A stretch of 17,750 bases of DNA from positions 26,586 through 44,335 of the forward strand of contig DDQB01000010.1 of the NCBI GenBank assembly GCA_002342505.1, written 5' to 3'. The position numbers were made by a program, and so were the translations under genes. Positions within the stretch are counted from its first letter, which is position 1. The number at the start of each line of letters is the position of its first letter. Source of the DNA: Acidaminococcaceae bacterium UBA2453. GTDB taxonomy: Bacteria; Bacillota; Negativicutes; Acidaminococcales; Acidaminococcaceae. Positions 6,250 through 13,397 of the stretch are shown in pieces. The notes beneath the pieces are model-generated. The model ran no database searches, was not told where the DNA came from, and was given only the letters and a program-made list of their open reading frames with translations.

Positions 6250-7020
6250 ATGAAAGTTTTTTCTTTGTTCGCAACACTTTCCATCGCGGCAGCCGCAAGC
6301 ATGGCAGCCGCTTCGGTCGCATGCGCCTATAATGCCGACGATGTGTCCGCTGTTACTAATGGGCAGGACCGCCCCGGCGCCGATCTGTCAAATGCCGATT
6401 TAAGCGGCGCCGACCTGACCGGGCTTAACCTGACCGGCGCAAACCTGTCAAATGCCGATTTAAGCGGCGCCAGACTGGAACGCGCTGTTCTCACCAAAGC
6501 CAACTTTGCAAACAGCAACCTGAAACGCGCTGTGTTTTCGGAAGCGCAAATGACGGAAGCAAATTTGCGGAATGTGGAAGCGCCTTTTTCCTATTTCGGT
6601 CATGCCATACTGGCCCATTCCGACCTAAGCGATGGAAACTTTTTCCGCGCTGATTTTCGTGGGGCAACACTGACCGAAAGCACAGGAGCTTCTGCTGTGT
6701 TTCAGGAAGCCACCTTTGACAAGGCCAATCTCAGCAAATCCGATTTTACTTTCGCCAACTTTTCCTACAGCTGGCTTTTCCAGTCAAACCTGTCCGAAAG
6801 CTGCTTTACAGGCGCCAACCTGTATGAGGTCAACGGCTCTGAAATAAAGGCGCAAAAGGCAGATTTTTCCAGTGCCAAACTCGGCAGCGCCCGCCTTATC
6901 GGAGGCGACTTTACCGAAGCCGTCTTTGAAAAAGCCGTACTGGATAAGGCAACCCTGAAAGGCGCAGTACTGAAAGACGTCGTCTGGGGCACAGCATTTA
7001 AAGAGAAAGCAGTATTTTAA
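6250..7020 (+). CDS. Exported pentapeptide-repeat protein
   Basis: 256 aa. The N-terminus is a signal peptide (basic MK, Ala-rich hydrophobic core to about residue 22, likely cut near the ACA at 24-26). From about residue 42 to the end it is made of A(D/N)LSx pentapeptides, for example GADLSNADLSGADLTGLNLT. These fold as a right-handed four-sided beta-helix. Repeats stay recognisable to the C-terminus (AVLDKATLKGAVLKD), with a less regular stretch at about 110-190. A GAGG site is 10 bases before the ATG. Unlike the Qnr/MfpA gyrase-protecting pentapeptide proteins it is exported, so a DNA-mimic role is unlikely. Cys25 sits near the cleavage site, but SVAC is a poor lipobox. lgt follows 42 bp downstream. 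Function unknown. Confidence 0.85.
   Translation: MKVFSLFATLSIAAAASMAAASVACAYNADDVSAVTNGQDRPGADLSNADLSGADLTGLNLTGANLSNADLSGARLERAVLTKANFANSNLKRAVFSEAQMTEANLRNVEAPFSYFGHAILAHSDLSDGNFFRADFRGATLTESTGASAVFQEATFDKANLSKSDFTFANFSYSWLFQSNLSESCFTGANLYEVNGSEIKAQKADFSSAKLGSARLIGGDFTEAVFEKAVLDKATLKGAVLKDVVWGTAFKEKAVF
6385..6471 (+). repeat. Direct repeat inside the pentapeptide-repeat gene, 60-bp period
   Basis: A 27-base segment beginning CTGTCAAATGCCG is identical at 6385-6411 and 6445-6471. The 60-bp step equals four pentapeptides, one full turn of the beta-helix. Identity at silent positions points to recent duplication or gene conversion. Confidence 0.85.
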
Positions 7021-7062
7021 AAAATTGTATCACGGATCATTTTCCGGAACGGAGCCTGAATT

Positions 7063-7872
7063 ATGCACCAATATTTATTTTTCATAGGCGATTTTCCTAT
7101 CCGCATGTACGGGCTGATGCTTACGTTAGCCATCTTTCTGGCAACAGGCACAGCGTATTTTCTCGCCCGGCAGGACGGACGCTGGCATGAGCATGTCCTT
7201 GACATCGGTATTTACGGCGGATTTGCCGGATTGATTGGCGCCCGTCTGTGGGATGTGTTATTTTTTGACTGGAGCTATTATCAGGATCATCTGCTGGAAA
7301 TACCGTTTGTATGGCAGGGAGGTATGGCGGTACAGGGAGGCATGCTGGCCGGACTCGTCACCGGGATTGTGTACTGTAAACTGCACAAAATTGACTGGCT
7401 GGCGCTGGCGGATATCGTCTGTCCCGCCATGATTCTCGGGCAGGCCGTCGGACGCATGGCAAACCTGCTGAACGGCGACGCTTTCGGCGCGCCGACAGGC
7501 GGAGATTTCGGCATCATCTATCCGGAAGGCACGCTGGCCCGCGCAACCTACGGAACACAACCATTATGGCCCGCTGAAGTCTGGGAAGGACAGTTAGATG
7601 TCGTAGTATTTGCCTTGTTGCTGGTGTTTCGCGCCTTTCCCCATGCCAAAGGACAGGCTCTTTGCCTGTACGGTTTTCTGTATTCACTGGAACGGTTCTG
7701 CCTTGAATTTTTACGGGGCGATTACGCAGAGCCCTGGCTGTTCGGTCTCACCAGCGCACAGGCAACGAGCGCGGGATTTATGCTGATCTGCATCGGCTTC
7801 TTCCTGTACTTTGCGCATCTGGCCAAAAATGATCCGGGGCGGATCATGCAGCCTGGCAGCGCAAAAGAATAA
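7063..7872 (+). CDS. lgt: Prolipoprotein diacylglyceryl transferase
   Basis: 269 aa, normal length. This integral inner-membrane enzyme transfers diacylglycerol from phosphatidylglycerol to the lipobox cysteine of prolipoproteins, the first step of lipoprotein maturation. The family landmarks are RMYGLM (about 14-19), several membrane helices, WQGGMAVQGGMLAG (84-97) and the signature GRMANLLNGDAFG (130-142). In the last, Asp replaces the Glu usual in the PROSITE-type pattern. The position of the catalytic-region His of E. coli Lgt (GMSFHGG) is Gln here. The ATG at 7063 has GGAG 8 bases upstream. Likely substrates within this window are the PotD-like protein (8208-9287) and the amino acid binding protein (12526-13305). 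The gene ends at a convergent terminator. Confidence 0.95.
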   Translation: MHQYLFFIGDFPIRMYGLMLTLAIFLATGTAYFLARQDGRWHEHVLDIGIYGGFAGLIGARLWDVLFFDWSYYQDHLLEIPFVWQGGMAVQGGMLAGLVTGIVYCKLHKIDWLALADIVCPAMILGQAVGRMANLLNGDAFGAPTGGDFGIIYPEGTLARATYGTQPLWPAEVWEGQLDVVVFALLLVFRAFPHAKGQALCLYGFLYSLERFCLEFLRGDYAEPWLFGLTSAQATSAGFMLICIGFFLYFAHLAKNDPGRIMQPGSAKE

Positions 7873-7891
7873 TCACAAGAGAAAAGGGCTG

Positions 7892-7990
7892 CGCAATCGC
7901 AAACGAAATACACGAATTACTCCAAAACATACGTAACGCAATCGCAAACAAATCAAATATATCGCAAAGCAGCCATAATGCCTTCGCAAA
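7892..7990. repeat. Clustered TCGCAAA repeats
   Basis: CGCAATCGCAAAC occurs twice exactly (7892-7904 and 7937-7949). The core TCGCAAA recurs at 7962-7968 and 7984-7990. All four copies are in the same orientation within 100 bp, with uneven spacing (45, 19 and 22 bp). Confidence 0.6.
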
Positions 7991-8017
7991 ACAGTAAGTA
8001 ACCCCACAACAAAAAAC

Positions 8018-8073
8018 AATCCCGCAGTCTGCAGAGAACAATCTGTTCACTCCAGCGGCTGCGGGATTTTTAT
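8018..8073. terminator. Bidirectional intrinsic terminator between lgt and the PotD-like gene
   Basis: AATCCCGCAG (8018-8027) pairs perfectly with CTGCGGGATT (8059-8068). A T-run follows on the plus strand, and TTGTTTTTTG follows on the minus strand. The 31-base loop is long. The position between two converging genes fits shared use. Confidence 0.75.
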
Positions 8074-8207
8074 TAAGTTGCTTTGCAGGATATTATTTTT
8101 TACATATAAAGGTCTATACTTCTGCGCAACGAACAGCAAACCCGTCCGTACTCTTGTCCGAAGGAAGGAACAATGCGCTCCTTCTCACGGCGAAAACTGC
8201 TCTTTTA

Positions 8208-9287
8208 TTATTTACCGGTCTTCAGTTCCGTCCAGCAACGATCATACAGTGCAATAGCGTCGCCAACATCGTCAGTCCATTCAGAATTTCCAATATAATC
8301 CCGTGCGGTTTTCAGCATGGGATCATTTTTGAACTCTTCGGTATGATACTGCATCGCTGCTGCATTCGGATCGTTGTAACCGATGTATTCATAGTTTTTG
8401 GCGCTGACTTTGGGATCGTACAGATAGTTGATGAATTGCTGGGCCAATTCTTTGTGTTTGGCTCCTTTGGGAATCGCAAAAGTATCGGCCCAGATCCCTG
8501 TCCCTTCTTTCGGAACAACAAAACCGATATTTTTATTTTCTTTATAGCTGAAATAAGCGTCGCCGCTCCACATCGTACCAATCCAAGCTTCTTCCGCGAT
8601 AAATTTCTGCTTGATGGTATCCGTATCATATGCAAGAATATTGGGAGCCAGTGCGCGCAAATCTTTCATGGCCTCTTCCAGATCCTTTTTATCCACGCTG
8701 TTCAGGGGGCGGCCGTTTTTCTTCATGGCAAAGCCGATGACTTCGCGCACGTCGTTCAACAGCACAACACGTCCTTTATACGCGGGATTCCACAAATCAG
8801 CCCAGGAAGTGGGAGGCGTTTTGACAAATTTTTTATTATATGCAATACCGGTAATGCCCCAGGTATAAACAACCGAATATTTTCCGGTAGGGTCATAAGC
8901 CGGAGCTTGCAGGTCTTTGATCAGGTGTTTTGTATTCGGCATCTTGCTCATGTCCAGTTCTTCAAGCAGGTTGAGCTTCAGCATGGTGGTAACCATATAG
9001 TCGGTAGGCTGGATCACATCATAGCGCGCGCCGCCGGCCTGAATCTTTGCCAGAAGTTCTTCGTTGTTGGCAAATACGTCGTAATTAATCTTACAATTGA
9101 ATTTCTTTTCGAAATCCGCCAACACTTCAGGATCAAAATTATCGGCCCAGCTGAACAAGTTAAGCACCTGCTTCGTTTCCGCATTTTCAGCCTTTTTCTG
9201 CGGCTCAGCGGGCTTTTTGTCAGGACCCCCGCAGGCAGTCAGCATAAGCGCCAGAGAACAGAACAACAGAACAAGAATTTTTTTCAT
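8208..9287 (-). CDS. potD: Polyamine ABC transporter substrate-binding lipoprotein (PotD-like)
   Basis: 359 aa from the ATG at 9287. GGAGGAG lies upstream, and the protein then begins with a lipoprotein signal MKKILVLLFCSLALMLTACG (lipobox LTAC, Cys19). The frame open to 9341 would bury this signal. After a charged linker rich in Lys/Pro/Glu comes a type-2 periplasmic binding fold that starts LNLFSWADNFDPEVLADFEKKF, followed by ARYDVIQPTDYMV, both typical of PotD/PotF. Such proteins capture spermidine or putrescine for a PotABC importer. No potA, potB or potC lies beside it, which is unusual because they normally form one operon. It should be lipid-anchored after processing by Lgt. The substrate is inferred from family only. 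Confidence 0.88.
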   Translation of the reverse strand: MKKILVLLFCSLALMLTACGGPDKKPAEPQKKAENAETKQVLNLFSWADNFDPEVLADFEKKFNCKINYDVFANNEELLAKIQAGGARYDVIQPTDYMVTTMLKLNLLEELDMSKMPNTKHLIKDLQAPAYDPTGKYSVVYTWGITGIAYNKKFVKTPPTSWADLWNPAYKGRVVLLNDVREVIGFAMKKNGRPLNSVDKKDLEEAMKDLRALAPNILAYDTDTIKQKFIAEEAWIGTMWSGDAYFSYKENKNIGFVVPKEGTGIWADTFAIPKGAKHKELAQQFINYLYDPKVSAKNYEYIGYNDPNAAAMQYHTEEFKNDPMLKTARDYIGNSEWTDDVGDAIALYDRCWTELKTGK

Positions 9288-9379
9288 TTTATAAAAACTC
9301 CTCCTTTTATTACATATTGGCAGCCGAAACTGAACCGCCAACAGACAGAATACCGCAAAACCTCTTGTTTTGCTTTTTT

Positions 9380-9385
9380 ATTATA
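9380..9385 (-). promoter_or_regulatory. Possible -10 box for the PotD-like gene
   Basis: TATAAT on the minus strand, about 93 bp before the start, in a very AT-rich stretch. The hexamer 17 bp upstream (GTTAAA) matches the -35 consensus at only 3 of 6 positions. Confidence 0.45.
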
Positions 9386-9485
9386 TCATATTTTTATAAT
9401 TTTTTAACATTCATTTTTTTAATTCCGCAAAATCTTATTTCTCCTTTGCTTTAAATCACTTTTTCAATAAATTTTAAAAAAGTGG

Positions 9486-9514
9486 TTGACTTTTTATTGA
9501 AATTGATGTATTAT
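9486..9514 (+). promoter_or_regulatory. Promoter for tRNA-Gln(CTG)
   Basis: TTGACT (9486-9491) and TATTAT (9509-9514) are 17 bp apart on the plus strand. Transcription would start about 7 bases before the mature tRNA 5' end. Confidence 0.8.
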
Positions 9515-9528
9515 AGCAAAGTAATCAC

Positions 9529-9602
9529 TCCGGGATGGTGTAATGGTAGCACAGGAGATTCTGGATCTTCTTGTCTGGGTTCGAGCCCTAGTCCCGGAGC
9601 CA
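9529..9602 (+). tRNA. tRNA-Gln (anticodon CTG)
   Basis: The acceptor stem TCCGGGA/TCCCGGA is perfect, with discriminator G and an encoded CCA. The anticodon loop TTCTGGA gives CTG, reading CAG, and the T arm is present around GGTTCGAGCC. A run of seven T begins right after the CCA and may end the transcript using the tRNA fold itself. It complements the TTG isoacceptor at 1-76. Confidence 0.94.
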
Positions 9603-9641
9603 TTTTTTTATCCAGAAAAAAACAAATTTTTTTTAGCAGGC

Positions 9642-9671
9642 TTTTCACTTTTAGAAATTTTGTAGTATAAT
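9642..9671 (+). promoter_or_regulatory. Promoter for tRNA-Glu(CTC)
   Basis: TTTTCA (9642-9647) and TATAAT (9666-9671) are separated by 18 bp on the plus strand, about 16 bp before the tRNA. The two neighbouring tRNA genes therefore appear to be separately transcribed. Confidence 0.65.
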
Positions 9672-9687
9672 AGTTACGCAAGTATTC

Positions 9688-9762
9688 GGCGCCATGGTCA
9701 AGAGGTCAAGACGTCGCCCTCTCAAGGCGAAATCATGGGTTCAATTCCCATTGGCGCTGCCA
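9688..9762 (+). tRNA. tRNA-Glu (anticodon CTC)
   Basis: The acceptor stem GGCGCCA/TGGCGCT has a wobble G1-U72 pair, then discriminator G and an encoded CCA. The anticodon stem TCGCC/GGCGA encloses loop CTCTCAA, giving CTC, which reads GAG. The T arm ATGGGTTCAATTCCCAT is complete. A TTC isoacceptor for GAA is expected elsewhere in the genome. Confidence 0.92.
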
Positions 9763-9772
9763 AATAAAAACT

Positions 9773-9807
9773 AACTCCGTTACCGTATCGGCAACGGAGT
9801 TTTTGAT
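9773..9807. terminator. Terminator after tRNA-Glu, usable from both sides
   Basis: AACTCCGTT (9773-9781) pairs perfectly with AACGGAGTT (9793-9801), and TTTTTGATTTTT follows on the plus strand. On the minus strand the stem is followed by AGTTTTTATTT, so transcripts of the operon ending in larE can stop here before reading antisense into the tRNA genes. Confidence 0.85.
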
Positions 9808-9940
9808 TTTTATTTTGTTTTAATTCCGCATTGCCGCATCGTAACCTTCTGCAGAATCGGAATCCGATTTATCCCTGCGCATGATGCGATCGAATTTTTT
9901 GCAAAGCAGCGCGCCATTTTCAAACAACGCTGCCTGTCAG

Positions 9941-10771
9941 TTATGGCTGCGGATCTGTTTCCTGTTTCAGCCCGGCGTTCATGCTTCCGCTGCGGAAACC
10001 TGCAAGATCTACAGTCACATAAGTAAAGCCCAGCTCAGTCAGGCGGTCCAGGACGCGGCTGCGGGTTCCCTTCTGGGTCAGCAGCGTAATCTGCGAGGGA
10101 TCCACTTCAATGCGGGCCAGCGCGCCGTGGCATCTCACCCGGATCTGGGAAAAGCCAAGTCCTGCCAGAAAATTTTCGGCCGCTTCCACCTTTGCCAGTT
10201 TTTCCGGCGTAATGGATTCCCCGTATTGGATACGGGATGCAAGGCAGGCGTACGACGGTTTGGACGCGGTAAACAGCCCCATGTCCCGGCTTATCCTGCG
10301 GATATCCGCCTTGGTGAGCCCGGCCTCCGCCAGCGGACTGCGCACGCCCAATTCCGCCAGCGCCTTATGCCCCGGGCGAAAATCGGAACCGTCGTCTGCA
10401 TTGCTTCCATCTACAATATTAAAGATGCCTTCCGTTTCCGCAAACGCCCTGATGGTTGTGAAAATTTCCTTTTTGCAAAAGTAACAGCGATCCGGCCCGT
10501 TAGCCACAAATTTGGGAATCCCCATCTGATCCACTTCGATGAACCGATGCTTTACCCCCAGACGTTGCGCCAGTTTCTGGGCATCTTCCTTTTCGCTTTC
10601 GGAATAACTTACCGAGTTCACGGTAACGGCCAGCAATTTCACATGATAGAGCCGGGCGGCCACAGCCAGCAGCAACGCGGAATCAACCCCGCCGCTGAAC
10701 GCTACCGCCACATTGCCCATCTCTTCCAGCATCTCTTCCAGTTTTTTCCGTTTGACTTCCAAATCATTCAT
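9941..10771 (-). CDS. larE: LarE-type ATP-dependent sacrificial sulfur transferase
   Basis: 276 aa. The ATG at 10771 has AAGGGG 7 bases upstream. LarE belongs to the PP-loop ATP pyrophosphatase family. It adenylates, then adds sulfur to, the pyridinium carboxylate that becomes the nickel-pincer cofactor of lactate racemase and relatives. Visible are the PP-loop SGGVDS (residues 26-31), DGSNADDGSDFRPG (121-134), ACLASR (Cys176, equivalent to the sacrificial Cys176 of the Lactobacillus plantarum enzyme) and DLAGFRSGSMN near the C-terminus. RCYFCKK adds Cys96 and Cys99, where L. plantarum has Trp and Ala. With Cys176 this makes three cysteines, as in LarE proteins that use a [4Fe-4S] cluster for catalytic sulfur transfer. 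It lies 56 bp after the ABC ATPase gene, with no larA, larB or larC in view. Confidence 0.9.
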   Translation of the reverse strand: MNDLEVKRKKLEEMLEEMGNVAVAFSGGVDSALLLAVAARLYHVKLLAVTVNSVSYSESEKEDAQKLAQRLGVKHRFIEVDQMGIPKFVANGPDRCYFCKKEIFTTIRAFAETEGIFNIVDGSNADDGSDFRPGHKALAELGVRSPLAEAGLTKADIRRISRDMGLFTASKPSYACLASRIQYGESITPEKLAKVEAAENFLAGLGFSQIRVRCHGALARIEVDPSQITLLTQKGTRSRVLDRLTELGFTYVTVDLAGFRSGSMNAGLKQETDPQP

Positions 10772-10827
10772 CGCGGCACCCCTTGAAAATCTGTGGCAAC
10801 GTGTTAATATAAATGCATTTCGTAAAA

Positions 10828-11583
10828 TTATTTTAAGATACTCTTCAGGAAACTTTTCAGCCGTTCATTCCTGGGATTCTCAAAAACTTCTTCCGGCTTC
10901 CCCTGCTCCTGTATGTATCCGTCCGCCATAAACAAAACTTTGGTGGCTACTTCCCGGGCAAAGCCCATCTCATGAGTCACCACCACCATGGTCATATGGT
11001 CTTCTGCCAGATTGCGCATGGTTTTCAGCACTTCCCCGGTCAGTTCCGGATCCAGAGAAGAAGTCGGTTCGTCAAAGAGCATGATATCCGGTTTCATGCA
11101 CAGCGCCCGCGCGATAGCCACACGCTGCTGCTGTCCGCCGGAAAGACGCAGCGGATACTGGTCCCGTTTATCCAGAAGGCCCACCTTTTCCAGCAGCGCT
11201 TCCGCTTCCACCTGTACTTCCGCAGGATTCCGTTTCTGCACATGCACCGGCGCTTCCATTAAATTTTCCAGCACCGTCATGTGGGGAAACAGGTTGAACT
11301 GCTGGAACACCATACCCATCTTGCAGGCGATCCGGGACGAATTTTCCGGATACGTCACATTTCCCTTTTCATCCGTGCTGACCAGCGTTTCCCCGTCAAT
11401 CAGGATCGTGCCTTTATTAATCGTTTCCAGCTTGTTCAGACAGCGCAGGAAAGTACTTTTCCCACCGCCGGAAGGACCGATAATGGCGACGACTTCCCCT
11501 TCTTCCACCGTCATATCAATGCCTTTTAATACTTCCAGATCCTCAAAATTTTTACAGATATGTTTTGCTTCTATCTTGCGCAT
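10828..11583 (-). CDS. glnQ: Polar amino acid ABC transporter ATPase (GlnQ-like)
   Basis: 251 aa from the ATG at 11583 (GGAG 6 bases upstream). Starts at 11595 or 11598 are in frame but have no such site. It is the ATP-hydrolysing subunit of an importer for glutamine or another polar amino acid. All motifs are intact: Walker A GPSGGGKST (36-44), Q-loop MVFQQFNLFPHMTVLEN (about 91-107), signature LSGGQQQR (147-154), Walker B IMLFDEPTSSLD (167-178) and the switch His in VVVTHEMGFAREV. It follows the permease gene by 89 bp and precedes larE on the same strand. The substrate is not fixed by the ATPase, so the gene symbol marks the family. Confidence 0.93.
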   Translation of the reverse strand: MRKIEAKHICKNFEDLEVLKGIDMTVEEGEVVAIIGPSGGGKSTFLRCLNKLETINKGTILIDGETLVSTDEKGNVTYPENSSRIACKMGMVFQQFNLFPHMTVLENLMEAPVHVQKRNPAEVQVEAEALLEKVGLLDKRDQYPLRLSGGQQQRVAIARALCMKPDIMLFDEPTSSLDPELTGEVLKTMRNLAEDHMTMVVVTHEMGFAREVATKVLFMADGYIQEQGKPEEVFENPRNERLKSFLKSILK

Positions 11584-11672
11584 AATGTTCTCCATCACTG
11601 AATCGGTTCAAAGACTGCCCTCAAATTTTATTCGAACTTTTTTATCGCGCGGCGATAAAAAATGACGGCGCA

Positions 11673-12323
11673 TCAGTCCCATCTTGCAAAATGTTTTTCC
11701 AGTTTGTTAAAGCCGTACGTAAGGATCAGCGTCATCACCAGATAAAACACGCCGGCCACTACGAACGGCATGATATTGAAATCACGCTGCACCAGATTCC
11801 TTGTGGTACGCAGCAGATCGTTCATCGCCAGCACATAAATCAAAGACGTATCTTTTACCAGTGTGATCGTTTCATTGCTTACCGGCGGCAAAATAATTTT
11901 AAAAACCTGCGGCAGAATGATCCGGCGCATGGTCTGCACATAATTCATCCCCAGCGTTTTCGCCGCTTCATACTGACCTTTGGGAATCGCCTGGATACCG
12001 GCCCGGAAAATTTCACAGAAATACGCGCCATAGTTCAAAGCAAAAGCCAGCACCGCCGCCGGAAAATCGTCCAGCCGCACACCGATGACCGGAATAAACG
12101 GCAGACCGAAATACACAAACAGCAGCTGCAGCATCAACGGCGTGCCCCGCAGCACATACACATACGCCGCTACCACATTGCGCAGCAGTGAAAACGATGA
12201 CACGCGGCAGAATGCCAACAGGATGCCCAGCGGGATCGCCAGCACAATCGTAATAAAAAACAACCGTAATGTATCTACTGTCCCCATCAGCATCTGTGGG
12301 ATAATTGAAATTATATAGTCCAT
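11673..12323 (-). CDS. glnP: Polar amino acid ABC transporter permease (GlnP-like)
   Basis: 216 aa from the ATG at 12323, chosen for the GGAG 7 bases upstream and the usual N-terminus MDYIISIIPQMLMGTVDTLR. The frame stays open to 12371 with no better start. It is an integral membrane subunit of the HisM/GlnP type. It has about five hydrophobic helices and the ATPase-coupling EAA loop (EAAKTLGMNYVQTMRRIILP), with a typical Gly and LP downstream. A single permease gene implies a homodimer. It lies 202 bp after the binding-protein gene, a gap that holds a strong stem-loop, and 89 bp before the ATPase gene. Confidence 0.92.
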   Translation of the reverse strand: MDYIISIIPQMLMGTVDTLRLFFITIVLAIPLGILLAFCRVSSFSLLRNVVAAYVYVLRGTPLMLQLLFVYFGLPFIPVIGVRLDDFPAAVLAFALNYGAYFCEIFRAGIQAIPKGQYEAAKTLGMNYVQTMRRIILPQVFKIILPPVSNETITLVKDTSLIYVLAMNDLLRTTRNLVQRDFNIMPFVVAGVFYLVMTLILTYGFNKLEKHFARWD

Positions 12324-12404
12324 AAAACGCTCCGTTAAGTAAAGAACTGCCATTCGTCCGGTTTTGCGCAACAGATCAGTGGACAGTTCCTTAACACACG
12401 CAAA

Positions 12405-12428
12405 GGCCGGTGGCTAAAACCATCGGCC
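12405..12428 (-). promoter_or_regulatory. Strong stem-loop in the gap between binding-protein and permease genes
   Basis: GGCCGGTGG (12405-12413) pairs with CCATCGGCC (12420-12428) through nine pairs, one of them a wobble, around a 6-base loop. No T-run follows on the minus strand, so it is not a normal terminator. It may protect the 3' end of the binding-protein mRNA or lower permease expression. Confidence 0.5.
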
Positions 12429-12525
12429 TTGCTGCTGTTACCAGTGGAATCATATACATCGCCCCGCAGACCGGATTGCGTTTCAGCACTCATTGATCTG
12501 CAGGCAGCCTGCCATTACCGGCAGC

Positions 12526-13305
12526 TTATTTTTTATCTTCGTAACGGGTGATATCCGTGCCAAACCATTGCATGGAAATCTTTTTGCAGGTACCGTCTTT
12601 CTTCATTTCGTCCAGCACCTTGTCGATACGGGCCGCAAATTCTTTATCATCTTTGCGGAAACCAACGCCGACAACTTCTTTACCCAGATCTTCTTTCAGC
12701 ACTCTGTATTTATCAGGCGCCTTCTTCATATAATAACGAACCAGGATCTCGTCAACAACCAGCGCGTCCAGGCGGCCGGAGTCGATATCCAGGAACGCAG
12801 CCGCAAAGTCAGGATATTTTTTGTATTCCTTTAAGCCTTTGCGCAGATCCGCATATTTGCCGTCCAGCAGGTAGCTGCCGGTGGAATCATCCTGTACGCC
12901 AACAGTCTTGCCTTTCAAATCTGCAATCGTCTGGATCGTGGATTTTACAGGTACGGCTACAACCTGGCAATTATTAATGTACGGCTTGGAAAACTGGATC
13001 ACCTTTTCCCGTTCCGGATTAATGGTGAAGCAGTTCCAGATAGCGTCGATCCGTTTGCCGTTCAGCTCCGCTTCCTTAGCGCTCCAGTCAATGGGTTTGA
13101 AAGTTACTTCCATGCCGGCGCGTTTGCAGGCTTCCCGCGCCAGATCAATGTCGAAGCCGACGATTTCATTCTTTTCATTGCGGAAGCCCATGGGCGCAAA
13201 ATTATCGTCCAGACCGATGACCATCTTCTTCGGGCCGCTGCCGCCACAACCGACAATCATAAGCATCATAAGTACAGAAAATAATACAAGACAAATTTTT
13301 TTCAA
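12526..13305 (-). CDS. glnH: Amino acid ABC transporter substrate-binding lipoprotein
   Basis: 259 aa from a TTG start at 13305, with GAGGGG 9 bases upstream. From there the protein is a lipoprotein precursor: a basic LKK start, a hydrophobic core and lipobox IVGC with Cys at about residue 20. The longer ATG frame to 13401 would overlap the promoter and place 32 unlikely residues before the signal. The mature part is a type-2 periplasmic binding fold (MVIGLDDNFAPMGFRN, EIVGFDIDLAREACKRAG, GKTVGVQDDSTGSYLL). The stretch IDAIWNCFTINPEREKVIQFS fits polar amino acid binders. Which amino acid is bound is not clear, so glnH is a family-level name. It is the first gene of the operon with permease, ATPase and larE, and should be anchored to the membrane. 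Confidence 0.9.
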   Translation of the reverse strand: MKKICLVLFSVLMMLMIVGCGGSGPKKMVIGLDDNFAPMGFRNEKNEIVGFDIDLAREACKRAGMEVTFKPIDWSAKEAELNGKRIDAIWNCFTINPEREKVIQFSKPYINNCQVVAVPVKSTIQTIADLKGKTVGVQDDSTGSYLLDGKYADLRKGLKEYKKYPDFAAAFLDIDSGRLDALVVDEILVRYYMKKAPDKYRVLKEDLGKEVVGVGFRKDDKEFAARIDKVLDEMKKDGTCKKISMQWFGTDITRYEDKK

Positions 13306-13338
13306 GATAGAAAACCCCTCTCTGCTTTTGATATGCTC

Positions 13339-13367
13339 ATTATACTTTATCTTGCTAAATTTGTAAA
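13339..13367 (-). promoter_or_regulatory. Promoter for the amino acid ABC transporter-larE operon
   Basis: On the minus strand TTTACA (13362-13367) and TATAAT (13339-13344) are exactly 17 bp apart. Transcription would start near 13332, leaving a short leader before the TTG start at 13305. Its position inside the longer ATG frame supports the shorter reading of that gene. Confidence 0.88.
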
Positions 13368-13397
13368 GAGATAAAATTTTCACTTTCAAATACGTCG

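Larger units (their letters stand above)
7873..8207. other. Gene-free convergent region between lgt and the PotD-like gene
   Basis: 335 bp with no convincing gene on either strand. It holds a cluster of TCGCAAA repeats (7898-7990), GGCTGC (7887-7892) facing GCAGCC (7968-7973 region) as a distant inverted repeat, and the terminator at 8018-8073. From 8074 to 8207 I see nothing recognisable. Open frames across it are short and lack ribosome-binding sites. Confidence 0.7.

Noticed and set aside
6385..6471. Evenly spaced identical blocks considered as a CRISPR-like array
   Set aside because: The blocks are in frame within a pentapeptide-repeat coding sequence and encode the repeats. There are only two copies and no spacers.
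8154..9407. 417-aa open frame on the plus strand
   Set aside because: It is antisense to the PotD-like gene, whose lipobox and binding-protein motifs are clear. Its Phe/Ile/His-rich composition is that of a shadow frame.
9881..9906. GCGCATGATGCG followed by a T-run
   Set aside because: The palindrome leaves almost no loop, the T-run is displaced, and no plus-strand gene ends here. The nearby hairpin at 9773-9801 explains termination.
9881..10786. 301-aa open frame on the plus strand
   Set aside because: It is antisense to larE, which has all family motifs, and nothing recognisable is encoded.
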